Assembly (NCBI RefSeq): GCF_015864945.1
Contig: NZ_JADYWF010000001.1
Span: forward strand, 1,550,378 to 1,614,377
Length of the DNA: 64,000 nt
Direction of reading: 5' to 3'
From: Salinibacterium sp. NG253
Lineage (GTDB): Bacteria > Actinomycetota > Actinomycetes > Actinomycetales > Microbacteriaceae
The first letter of the stretch is position 1. Each line of letters starts with the position of its first letter. The position numbers and the translations under genes are program-made. This document shows positions 28,579-35,672 of the stretch, piece by piece. A model generated the notes under the pieces. The model saw nothing but the letters and a program-made list of their open reading frames with translations, made no database searches and had not been told where the DNA came from.

Positions 28579-29439
28579 ATGCAGCCGCCTTGGACCTCCG
28601 ATGGACCCGACCTCGTTGTTCACGGCGATAACTTGCCTGTGATCAGCACTTTGCCCGACGAAAGCTTTCGGTTGATCTATATCGACCCCCCGTTCAATAC
28701 GGGCCGAACGCAGCGTCGCCAAGCGCTGACCACGCAACGATCGACCGAAGGAACGCGCGTCGGCTTCGGGGGCAACAATTACGACACGATCAAGGGAGTG
28801 CTCTACTCCTACGACGACACCTTCGCCGATTATTGGGAATTCCTCGAGCCGCGGCTGCAGGAAGCGTGGCGCTTGCTCGACGACCGCGGCACCCTGTACC
28901 TCCATCTCGACTACCGCGAAGTGCACTACGCCAAAGTCGCTCTCGACGCCCTCTTTGGGCGCGAAAGCTTCCTCAACGAGATCATCTGGGCCTACGACTA
29001 CGGCGCCCGTGCGACCAAGAAATGGCCATCGAAGCACGACACGATTCTTGTCTATGTGAAGAACCCCAAGAACTACTACTTCAATAACGAAGAAGTCGAC
29101 CGCGAGCCCTACATGGCGCCCGGTCTGGTCACCGCTGAGAAGGCCGCCCGCGGAAAATTGCCGACGGATGTCTGGTGGCACACCATCGTGTCCCCCACCG
29201 GCAAAGAGAAAACGGGCTATGCCACGCAGAAGCCAGAAGGCATTCTGCGACGCATTGTTCAGGCATCCAGCCAGCCCGGCGATTGGGTACTCGACTTCTT
29301 TGCCGGCAGCGGCACCACCGGCGCTGTCGCTCAAGCGCTCAAACGTCGCGTCGTGCTCGTCGAGCAGAATCCCGACGCGATCGCCATCATCACCAAACGG
29401 CTATCGGACGAGACCGCATTCGCTAACATGAGCGCATGA
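28579..29439 (+). CDS. Solitary site-specific DNA methyltransferase, beta class
   Basis: A 286-residue amino-methyltransferase acting on adenine N6 or cytosine N4. The catalytic motif IV DPPF (36-39) precedes the cofactor-binding motif FFAGSGTTG (240-248). This order defines the beta class, with the target-recognition region between them (about 45-220, with basic Tyr/Lys-rich stretches). No restriction-endonuclease gene lies beside it. It may therefore be an orphan enzyme for epigenetic control or a remnant of a restriction system. The recognition sequence cannot be predicted. The stop overlaps the ATG of the next gene (ATGA), giving a coupled pair. Confidence 0.88.
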   Translation: MQPPWTSDGPDLVVHGDNLPVISTLPDESFRLIYIDPPFNTGRTQRRQALTTQRSTEGTRVGFGGNNYDTIKGVLYSYDDTFADYWEFLEPRLQEAWRLLDDRGTLYLHLDYREVHYAKVALDALFGRESFLNEIIWAYDYGARATKKWPSKHDTILVYVKNPKNYYFNNEEVDREPYMAPGLVTAEKAARGKLPTDVWWHTIVSPTGKEKTGYATQKPEGILRRIVQASSQPGDWVLDFFAGSGTTGAVAQALKRRVVLVEQNPDAIAIITKRLSDETAFANMSA

Positions 29440-30209
29440 GGAATCGTGACGAAATCGAATGCTGGCTCACCGACATGGATGGTGTTCTCGTTCATGAGAA
29501 CCACCCCGTTCCCGGTGCCGCAGAGTTGTTGCAGCAGTGGCGTGACGAAAAGAAGCCGTACCTGGTACTCACCAATAACTCGATCTTCACCCCGCGCGAC
29601 CTCAGCGCCCGCCTCAAAGCTTCCGGGCTCGACGTGCCCGAGTCAGCCATCTGGACCTCGGCGCTCGCCACGGCAGACTTCCTGAGGCAGCAGATTCCGG
29701 GCGGCAGCGCCTTCGTCATCGGTGAGGCTGGCATCACGACTGCGCTTCACGAGGCCGGTTTCATCATGACTGAGACCAACCCCGACTACGTCGTAATTGG
29801 TGAGACGCGCAACTACTCATTCGAAGCCATCACGAAGGCCATTCGCCTCATTGGCAACGGTAGCCGCTTCATTGTGACCAACCCGGATGCCACGGGCCCG
29901 AGCGCAGACGGCCCTCTGCCCGCCACGGGCGCAGTCGCCGCTCTCATCACCAAAGCCACTGGTCGGGAGCCGTACATCGTCGGCAAGCCCAACCCCATGA
30001 TGTTCCGCTCGGCACTCAACAGAATTGGCGCCCACAGTGAGACCACCGGAATGATCGGTGACCGCATGGACACCGACATCGTTGCCGGCATCGAAGCGGG
30101 GCTTCACACCGTGTTGGTGCTCACGGGAATTAGCGATCAAAAAGAGATCGACCGCTATCCCTTCCGCCCGACCGAGGTTCTCGACAGCGTCGCCGACCTG
30201 CTGAACTAG
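29436..30209 (+). CDS. HAD-IIA family hydrolase (NagD-like phosphatase)
   Basis: A 257-residue cytoplasmic phosphatase of the haloacid dehalogenase superfamily, class IIA. Visible are motif I WLTDMDGVL (nucleophile Asp and acid/base Asp), motif II VLTNNS, the GKPNP motif carrying the conserved Lys, and motif IV GDRMDTDI for magnesium. The capping domain lies between motifs II and III. Members dephosphorylate nucleotides or small sugar phosphates; the substrate is not clear. It is translationally coupled to the DNA methyltransferase, an unusual pairing without an obvious functional link. It ends just before a convergent gene. Confidence 0.9.
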   Translation: MRNRDEIECWLTDMDGVLVHENHPVPGAAELLQQWRDEKKPYLVLTNNSIFTPRDLSARLKASGLDVPESAIWTSALATADFLRQQIPGGSAFVIGEAGITTALHEAGFIMTETNPDYVVIGETRNYSFEAITKAIRLIGNGSRFIVTNPDATGPSADGPLPATGAVAALITKATGREPYIVGKPNPMMFRSALNRIGAHSETTGMIGDRMDTDIVAGIEAGLHTVLVLTGISDQKEIDRYPFRPTEVLDSVADLLN

Positions 30210-30217
30210 GCGCCGCG

Positions 30218-31714
30218 CTACTCGGCTGGTGTTTGCGGTTGGGCGACGGATGCCGTGAGGGCATCGTCGCCGGTCCGCGTCGCGAAGCAGTAGTAGTCGC
30301 GGTTTCCGGCATCCCAGTCGCTCGCGTTTGCAGCGAAGCTCGCCACGATTTCGAGGTCGGCGAATGATTGTGCCGCGGCGAAGTCAATGACCGCATCCGT
30401 CGAGCAGGCTGCCGCTGTGCGCGATGCGAGCGCGTCGGCTTCGGGATACGGATCGGATGCTGCGTCATCGAACTGGCCGATAGTAAGAAGTTGGGCGGCA
30501 TGTGGCTGCTCGCACTCCACCACGGTGTATTCCTGCTCCCACGCGGAGGCGAACGGATCGAGGCACTCACCACCGGCGAGCTCATTCCATTGATACGTGC
30601 CCACGGCAACCGGCCCCACGACGGGAACCGCAGCGGTCGCTGTTGCCGACGGCGTCGGGGAGGCAACGGCAGCGGGCATCACCGACGGACCGAGGCGAGT
30701 ACCCGCCAAGAACAACGCCACCAAGGCGAGTGCAGCGACAAGGCCTCCGGCTATGGCCAACCCGATGAGTTGACCGCGCGGAATCGGCGGCCGAGGCGGC
30801 TGAGGCACCCGGGGCCGCGAAATGACCGCTGGCACCTGTGCGACGAGCGCCTGATCTTCGTACTCCACGAATTTGTCTTCACCGAAGAGGTCGCTGACGG
30901 CATCGTGCTCGACGGATTCCGACTCTGCCGAGATGCCCCCGAGCGACTGTGCGCCCAACAATTCGGTCGCGCCCTCAAGAGAGTCGTCAACCGAAGCCGG
31001 AAGTTGAGCCTGCCGCCGAGTCGCGACATCCATCGCAGCTGTTGGCAGGTCAGCGGAATTGATCGCGGCCGTCGGCAGGTCGGCGATATCCATCGCGCCA
31101 GTGGGGAGGTCAGAAATGTCCATTGCCCCGGTCGGGAGATCGGAGATGTCGAGAGCTCCCGTGGGCAGGTCAGAAATATCGAAAACACCAGTGGGCAGAT
31201 CGGCGACATTGATCGCTTCTGTCGGTGGTGGCTCAACGAGCGGCTCGCGCGGCGGCACCGCCGGTTGGGCTGGCTGAGCCGGTTGGGCTGGCTGGGCTGC
31301 GGCAGGCGGCGCGGCAGGTGATGCCGGCGGCTGGGCCGCAGCGGTTTCGCCGGGTAGTGGCGGAAGCGTCAGGAGCCCCGGAATCTCTGGAGTTGCCGGA
31401 GGCGCTGGCGGAGTGCCGGGTGGCGGCGTCAGCGGGGGAAGCGGAACCTCGAGCGCGGTTGGCTGAGGAACCGTGGGGACAACGAAGGGTTGGGGGCGTT
31501 CTGGAGCGGGAGCGTTCGCAGAAACCCCGGGAGTTTCAGGCTGTTCGGGCTCGGTCGGCGTTGCGGCGTCGGCAGGCACGGCGGGCTCCGCCGGTGTTGC
31601 GCGGGCTGGTTTGTGCGGCGCTTCGGGCTCGGTCGGAGTGAGTCCCCAGTTGAAGGAGGACTCGCGAGGTTCCTGGTTGTCACCAGCGCCCGAGCCGTTG
31701 TCGCCAGAGGTCAC
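30218..31714 (-). CDS. Proline-rich membrane protein with septum-formation-like extracellular domain
   Basis: A 498-residue bitopic protein. Residues 1-165 are a Pro/Ala/Glu-rich, probably disordered cytoplasmic region with a run of PAQ triplets (about 142-151). Six decapeptide repeats around DISDLPTGAM follow (167-230), then an acidic linker. One transmembrane helix spans about 315-338. The outer domain (about 372-480) has cysteines in GGECLDPF, VVECEQPH, AAACST and YYCFA, matching the actinobacterial septum-formation domain. The family name suggests a role in cell division, though biochemical function is unclear. The GTG start overlaps the pyrE stop (GTGA), so it is co-translated with pyrE. 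Confidence 0.75.
   Translation of the reverse strand: MTSGDNGSGAGDNQEPRESSFNWGLTPTEPEAPHKPARATPAEPAVPADAATPTEPEQPETPGVSANAPAPERPQPFVVPTVPQPTALEVPLPPLTPPPGTPPAPPATPEIPGLLTLPPLPGETAAAQPPASPAAPPAAAQPAQPAQPAQPAVPPREPLVEPPPTEAINVADLPTGVFDISDLPTGALDISDLPTGAMDISDLPTGAMDIADLPTAAINSADLPTAAMDVATRRQAQLPASVDDSLEGATELLGAQSLGGISAESESVEHDAVSDLFGEDKFVEYEDQALVAQVPAVISRPRVPQPPRPPIPRGQLIGLAIAGGLVAALALVALFLAGTRLGPSVMPAAVASPTPSATATAAVPVVGPVAVGTYQWNELAGGECLDPFASAWEQEYTVVECEQPHAAQLLTIGQFDDAASDPYPEADALASRTAAACSTDAVIDFAAAQSFADLEIVASFAANASDWDAGNRDYYCFATRTGDDALTASVAQPQTPAE
31025..31216 (-). repeat. Six tandem 30-base repeats encoding decapeptides
   Basis: The DNA has a 30-base period encoding six copies of a ten-residue unit close to DISDLPTGAM; the two end copies diverge to VADLPTG and SADLPTA forms. 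The central copies are the most alike, suggesting recent slippage or recombination. Copy number could vary between strains without changing the reading frame. Confidence 0.8.
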
Positions 31715-32262
31715 GGAGTAAGCCCCAAATCACCAAGCCCGATCGCTGAAAAGTAGGGGTAGCCGGCGGCCTCGATGCGCTCCTTGGCGCCAGTGTCACG
31801 ATCGACAACGACAGCAACGCCGGCAATGATCGCGCCGACCTTCTCGAGCGCCTCGATAGCGGCAAGCGGTGAACCGCCGGTCGTTGAGGTGTCTTCGAGA
31901 ACAATGACGCGCTTGCCCTCGAGCTCAGGCCCTTCGACCTGACGACCACGGCCGTGATCCTTGGGCTCCTTGCGCACGACGAAAGCGTCGTAGGTGAGGC
32001 CGCGCGCCGCACCCTGGTGAAGAATCGCGGCGGCGATCGGGTCGGCCCCCATCGTCATCCCTCCGACAGCAACGATGTCTGGCACATCGGCGATGAGGTC
32101 AATCATGACCTGACCGATGAGCGGAGCGACGCGGTGGTCGAGGCTTACGCGACGCATGTCGACGTAGTAGGTGGCCTTCTTTCCGCTCGTCAGAGTGAAA
32201 TCACCGTGGAACACGGCATCGGCGGAAATGTGCTCAATGAGCTGTTGCTTGGCGTCGGTCAC
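31711..32262 (-). CDS. pyrE: Orotate phosphoribosyltransferase
   Basis: Converts orotate and PRPP to orotidine 5'-phosphate in de novo pyrimidine synthesis. The 183-residue product has the substrate stretch FTLTSGKKATYYVDMRR, the flexible loop RKEPKDHGRGRQ and the PRPP-binding motif VIVLEDTSTTGGS. The only usable start in frame is GTG at 32262, because the same frame is closed by a TAG at 32295-32293. That GTG has no ribosome-binding site at normal distance; a strong AGGAGGT lies 25 bases upstream and instead fits a six-codon leader whose TGA overlaps the pyrE GTG. Translation by reinitiation is therefore likely. The gene is followed, with a four-base overlap, by the septum-formation-like gene. 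Confidence 0.95.
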   Translation of the reverse strand: MTDAKQQLIEHISADAVFHGDFTLTSGKKATYYVDMRRVSLDHRVAPLIGQVMIDLIADVPDIVAVGGMTMGADPIAAAILHQGAARGLTYDAFVVRKEPKDHGRGRQVEGPELEGKRVIVLEDTSTTGGSPLAAIEALEKVGAIIAGVAVVVDRDTGAKERIEAAGYPYFSAIGLGDLGLTP

Positions 32263-32279
32263 GAGTACAGAATACCCAT
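32259..32279 (-). CDS. Six-codon leader peptide overlapping pyrE
   Basis: An ATG at 32279 opens the mini-frame MGILYS and ends at TGA (32261-32259), which overlaps the pyrE GTG in a CGTGA junction. A perfect Shine-Dalgarno AGGAGGT (minus strand, 32294-32288) sits eight bases before this ATG. It also overlaps the TAG stop of the preceding 47-residue gene. The arrangement suggests ribosomes translate the mini-frame and reinitiate at pyrE, a possible control point. It could instead be a chance ATG. Confidence 0.45.
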   Translation of the reverse strand: MGILYS

Positions 32280-32292
32280 TGTCGCGGACCTC

Positions 32293-32436
32293 CTAGAGGA
32301 TGGTCTCGCCGAAAACCAGCAAAGCACCCGAGATGGTGACGCCCACGAAGCCCAAGATGGCGACGATTGTCGCGTTGCGGCGGTCGAGACGGTCAGCCTT
32401 TGCCGCAGCTTCGTCGAGAAGGATATCTTGCTGCAT
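32293..32436 (-). CDS. Small single-span membrane protein (47 residues)
   Basis: An ATG at 32436 opens a 47-residue frame. A charged N-terminal helix (QQDILLDEAAAKADRLDRRN) is followed by one hydrophobic segment (ATIVAILGFVGVTISGALLV) and a short tail ending ETIL. The composition looks like a genuine small membrane protein with its N-terminus in the cytoplasm. The ribosome-binding site is weak. It lies directly upstream of pyrE on the same strand, and its TAG is embedded in the strong Shine-Dalgarno used by the pyrE leader, suggesting one operon. I do not recognise a family. Confidence 0.5.
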   Translation of the reverse strand: MQQDILLDEAAAKADRLDRRNATIVAILGFVGVTISGALLVFGETIL

Positions 32437-32449
32437 ACGATGACTTTAC

Positions 32450-32465
32450 GGGGCGGGGCCGCCCC
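32450..32465. other. GC-rich palindrome in the gap before xthA
   Basis: The stretch ggggcggggccgcccc is a near-perfect inverted repeat in the divergent gap between the small membrane gene and xthA. Further on, TATTAC (32493-32498) could be a -10 element nine bases before the xthA ATG, which would again give an almost leaderless mRNA. Both readings are tentative. Confidence 0.3.
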
Positions 32466-32507
32466 TGTCGTCGCCCAATGCGGGGGTAGACCTATTACCG
32501 TTGAAGC

Positions 32508-33344
32508 ATGCTCATTGCCACCTGGAACGTGAACTCCATCAGAACCCGAGTCAGCCGCGTCGTTGACTGGCTGCTCCGCGAAGATATTGACGTGCTGGCG
32601 ATGCAAGAAATCAAGTGCAAGCCCGAGCAATTTCCTCTCGAAGCGTTCACCGAGGCGGGCTACGAGGTCGAACTTCACGGCCTCAACCAGTGGAATGGCG
32701 TGGCCTTCGCGAGCCGCCTTCCCATGGAGGATGTCTCGGTCGGCTTCGAGACCCAGCCAGGGTTCGGCAAAGCGCTCGATGACGGCACAGTGCCGATCGA
32801 AGCGCGCGCTCTTGGTGTCACCGTTGAGGGCGCCCGGCTGTGGAGCCTCTACGTGCCCAATGGCCGCGAGCTCGACAACCCGCACTACCCGTACAAGCTC
32901 GAGTGGCTCGCCAACCTCAAGACGCAAGCTGCTCAATGGATGCGCGACAATCCGGAACAGCCCCTCGCCCTGATGGGTGATTTCAACATTGCCCCCTTCG
33001 ATCACGACGTCTGGGACATCGCAGCCTTCGAGGGCAAGACTCACGTGAGCGACGCCGAACGCGCAGCCTTCCGGGCCTTTGAAGAGGCAGGGATGATCGA
33101 TACTCTCCGCAGCCGCAACATCGAGGGTTATACCTACTGGGACTACCAGCGCCTGCGGTTCCCTCGCGATGAGGGAATGCGCATCGACTTCGTGCTCGGT
33201 TCGCCCGCATTCGACGAACTCGTGACGGGCGCATCGATTGACCGCGAAGAGCGCAAGGGCGATGGCCCAAGCGACCACGTTCCCGTCGTCGTCGAACTCG
33301 CGATCGACACCGAGAACGACGACGATCGGCCCATGTTCCTCTAA
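32508..33344 (+). CDS. xthA: Exodeoxyribonuclease III (AP endonuclease family)
   Basis: A 278-residue DNA-repair nuclease that cleaves 5' of abasic sites and degrades DNA from 3' ends. The family landmarks are present: ATWNVNS with Asn7, the metal-binding Glu34 in MQEIK, GDFNIAP with the Asp/Asn pair, YTYWDYQ, RIDFVLG and the C-terminal GPSDHVP histidine. Length and start fit the family. There is no obvious ribosome-binding site, and a possible -10 just upstream suggests a leaderless transcript. It converges with clpB, leaving 46 bases with a short repeated agcggttgcct motif between the stops. Confidence 0.95.
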   Translation: MLIATWNVNSIRTRVSRVVDWLLREDIDVLAMQEIKCKPEQFPLEAFTEAGYEVELHGLNQWNGVAFASRLPMEDVSVGFETQPGFGKALDDGTVPIEARALGVTVEGARLWSLYVPNGRELDNPHYPYKLEWLANLKTQAAQWMRDNPEQPLALMGDFNIAPFDHDVWDIAAFEGKTHVSDAERAAFRAFEEAGMIDTLRSRNIEGYTYWDYQRLRFPRDEGMRIDFVLGSPAFDELVTGASIDREERKGDGPSDHVPVVVELAIDTENDDDRPMFL

Positions 33345-33390
33345 GCAGTTCGTCTCAGCGGTTGCCTTAGCGGTTGCCTAAGCGCGCGGG

Positions 33391-35553
33391 TTAGCCGGCG
33401 TCAGGCTCCGACCGAGACACCTCGAGGCCTTCGCCGTTCTCGGCGAGCCCCACGAGCACGGTGTCACCATCGCGAATCTCGCCAGCGAGCAACGCCTTGG
33501 CGAGCTTGTCGTCGATCTCGCGCTGCATGAGTCGGCGGAGCGGTCGTGCGCCGTAGATGGGGTCGTAGCCACGCTCCGAAAGCCAGGTGCGAGCATCCGG
33601 GGTCACAGCCAGCTGCAGGCGACGATCGGTGAGGCGCTTGCCCAAACGGTCGATGTCGAGCTCAACGATCTGGCTGAGGTCGTCGGTCGAGAGCGGCTGG
33701 AACACCACGATGTCGTCGAGACGGTTGATGAACTCCGGCTTGAACGACTTGCGCACAAGGTCGTCAACGGCGGCCTTGCGGGCATCCCACGGCAGCTCTT
33801 GGTCAGTGATGAACTGGCTGCCCAAGTTGCTGGTGAGAATCAGGATGACGTTGCGGAAGTCGACAGTGCGGCCCTGGCCATCGGTGAGACGACCATCATC
33901 GAGCACCTGCAGGAGAATGTCGAAGACCTCAGGGTGCGCCTTTTCGACCTCGTCGAGCAGGATCACCGAGTAGGGGCGACGGCGAACAGCCTCGGTCAGC
34001 TGACCGCCCTGTTCGAATCCGATGTAGCCGGGAGGGGCACCGACGAGGCGCGAGACGGAGAACTTCTCTCCGTACTCGCTCATGTCGATGCGCACGAGAG
34101 CTTTCTCGTCGTTGAAGAGGTATTGCGCGAGCGCCTTCGCGAGTTCGGTCTTTCCGACGCCGGTGGGGCCGAGGAAGAGGAACGAGCCGGTGGGGCGGTC
34201 GGGGTCGGAGATTCCGGCCCGCGTGCGGCGAACCGCTTCGGAGACCGCTTGCACGGCTTCCTTTTGACCGATGAGACGCTTGCCGAGTTCCGCTTCGAGG
34301 TGCAAGAGCTTCTCAGTCTCGCCCTCGGTGAGGCGATCGACAGGGATGCCCGTCCACGCGGCCACAACGGCAGCAATGTCTTCTTCGGTCACCTGGTCAT
34401 TGACCATACGGGGGCCGGTTGGCTCGTTGCTTTCGGCGGTGACGAGGGCGCGTTGGATTGATGGGATCGTCTCGTACTCGAGCTTCGACACCTTTTGGTA
34501 ATCGCCGTCACGCATCGCGCGCTCGGAGGCAATACGAGCATCGTTGAGGCGAGTCTTCAGCTCACCGACGTCGGTCAGGCTCGCCTTCTCGAGCTTCCAG
34601 CGCCCTTCCAACTCGTTCAGCAACTTGCTCTGGCTGGCGAGATCTTCGCGGAGTTTCGCGAGTCGCGCCTTCGAGGCCTCGTCTTTCTCCTTCTTGAGTG
34701 CATGCTCTTCGATGCGCAGGCGGTCAACAGCACGCTTGAGCTTGTCGATTTCAACGGGCGAGGAATCGATCTCCATCTTGAGGTGGCTTGCCGCCTCGTC
34801 GATGAGGTCGATCGCCTTATCGGGCAGTTTGCGGCCCGAGATGTAGCGATTGCTGAGTGCTGCGGCGGCCACCAGCGCGGAGTCCGCGATGGTCACCTTG
34901 TGGTGAGCTTCGTAACGCTCCTTGAGGCCACGCAAAATCGCGACGGTGTCTTCGACAGAAGGTTCGCCGACGAATACTTGCTGGAAGCGGCGCTCAAGCG
35001 CGGCATCCTTCTCGATGTATTGGCGATACTCGTCGAGCGTTGTGGCACCGATCAGTCGCAGTTCACCACGGGCCAACATGGGCTTGAGCATGTTGGATGC
35101 CGCGACCGAACCGTCGCCACCGCCAGCGCCCATCAGGGTGTGAAGTTCGTCAATGAACGTGATGACTTGGCCGTCGGAGTCTTTGATCTCTTTCAGCACG
35201 GCCTTGAGGCGCTCTTCGAACTCGCCGCGGTACTTGGCACCGGCGACGAGGGCAGCGAGGTCGAGGGAGATGAGCTGCTTGTCTTTGAGGGAGTCGGCAA
35301 CGTCGCCGGCGATGATGCGCTGAGCGAGGCCTTCAACAACAGCCGTCTTTCCGACACCGGGCTCACCAATGAGTACAGGGTTGTTCTTCGTGCGTCGCGT
35401 CAGCACTTGACTGACACGACGAATTTCGGCGTCACGTCCGATCACGGGGTCGAGCTTGCCACTGCGTGCAATCTCGGTGAGATTTACCCCGTACTTTTCG
35501 AGAGCACTTTTTTGCTCTTCATCGGTACTTGGGGCACCCTGCATGTTCGCCAT
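33391..35553 (-). CDS. clpB: ClpB-type AAA+ disaggregase lacking the N-terminal domain
   Basis: A 720-residue ATP-driven chaperone that threads aggregated proteins through a hexamer, normally with DnaK. It has the first AAA+ module (Walker A GEPGVGKT, 63-70; Walker B with FIDELH), a coiled-coil middle domain (about 265-385) and the second module (GPTGVGKT, 462-469; [10 protein letters not shown]). The C-terminal D2 small domain is intact. The Clp_N repeat domain of about 140 residues found in full-length ClpB is absent: the protein begins only about 30 residues before [10 protein letters not shown]. The ATG at 35553 has a good GGAGGG site, so this looks like a natural short form. A HAIR operator lies just upstream. 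Confidence 0.95.
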   Translation of the reverse strand: MANMQGAPSTDEEQKSALEKYGVNLTEIARSGKLDPVIGRDAEIRRVSQVLTRRTKNNPVLIGEPGVGKTAVVEGLAQRIIAGDVADSLKDKQLISLDLAALVAGAKYRGEFEERLKAVLKEIKDSDGQVITFIDELHTLMGAGGGDGSVAASNMLKPMLARGELRLIGATTLDEYRQYIEKDAALERRFQQVFVGEPSVEDTVAILRGLKERYEAHHKVTIADSALVAAAALSNRYISGRKLPDKAIDLIDEAASHLKMEIDSSPVEIDKLKRAVDRLRIEEHALKKEKDEASKARLAKLREDLASQSKLLNELEGRWKLEKASLTDVGELKTRLNDARIASERAMRDGDYQKVSKLEYETIPSIQRALVTAESNEPTGPRMVNDQVTEEDIAAVVAAWTGIPVDRLTEGETEKLLHLEAELGKRLIGQKEAVQAVSEAVRRTRAGISDPDRPTGSFLFLGPTGVGKTELAKALAQYLFNDEKALVRIDMSEYGEKFSVSRLVGAPPGYIGFEQGGQLTEAVRRRPYSVILLDEVEKAHPEVFDILLQVLDDGRLTDGQGRTVDFRNVILILTSNLGSQFITDQELPWDARKAAVDDLVRKSFKPEFINRLDDIVVFQPLSTDDLSQIVELDIDRLGKRLTDRRLQLAVTPDARTWLSERGYDPIYGARPLRRLMQREIDDKLAKALLAGEIRDGDTVLVGLAENGEGLEVSRSEPDAG

Positions 35554-35571
35554 TTACAAACCCTCCACAAA

Positions 35572-35592
35572 CTTGAGTTGAGATGACTCAAC
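35572..35592. promoter_or_regulatory. HAIR (HspR-binding) operator
   Basis: CTTGAGT, seven bases, then ACTCAAC: this matches the HspR inverted repeat CTTGAGT-N7-ACTCAAG in 13 of 14 positions. It lies 18 bases upstream of the clpB ATG. It overlaps the probable clpB transcription start, since a TATAAA -10 element is at 35598-35593 on the minus strand. HspR repression relieved by heat is the expected control. The site is also 80 bases upstream of the divergent Hsp90-like gene and might affect it. Confidence 0.85.
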
Positions 35593-35672
35593 TTTATACC
35601 CGCGCGGTCACTCGTGGCTAGGTGAATGCTGTGTACTTCGAGAGATTGGCCATCAGATGAGAGACTTTTCTA

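Noticed and set aside
33345-33390. Terminator between xthA and clpB
   Set aside because: Only a five-pair CTTAG/CTAAG stem and a short direct repeat are visible, which is too weak to call.
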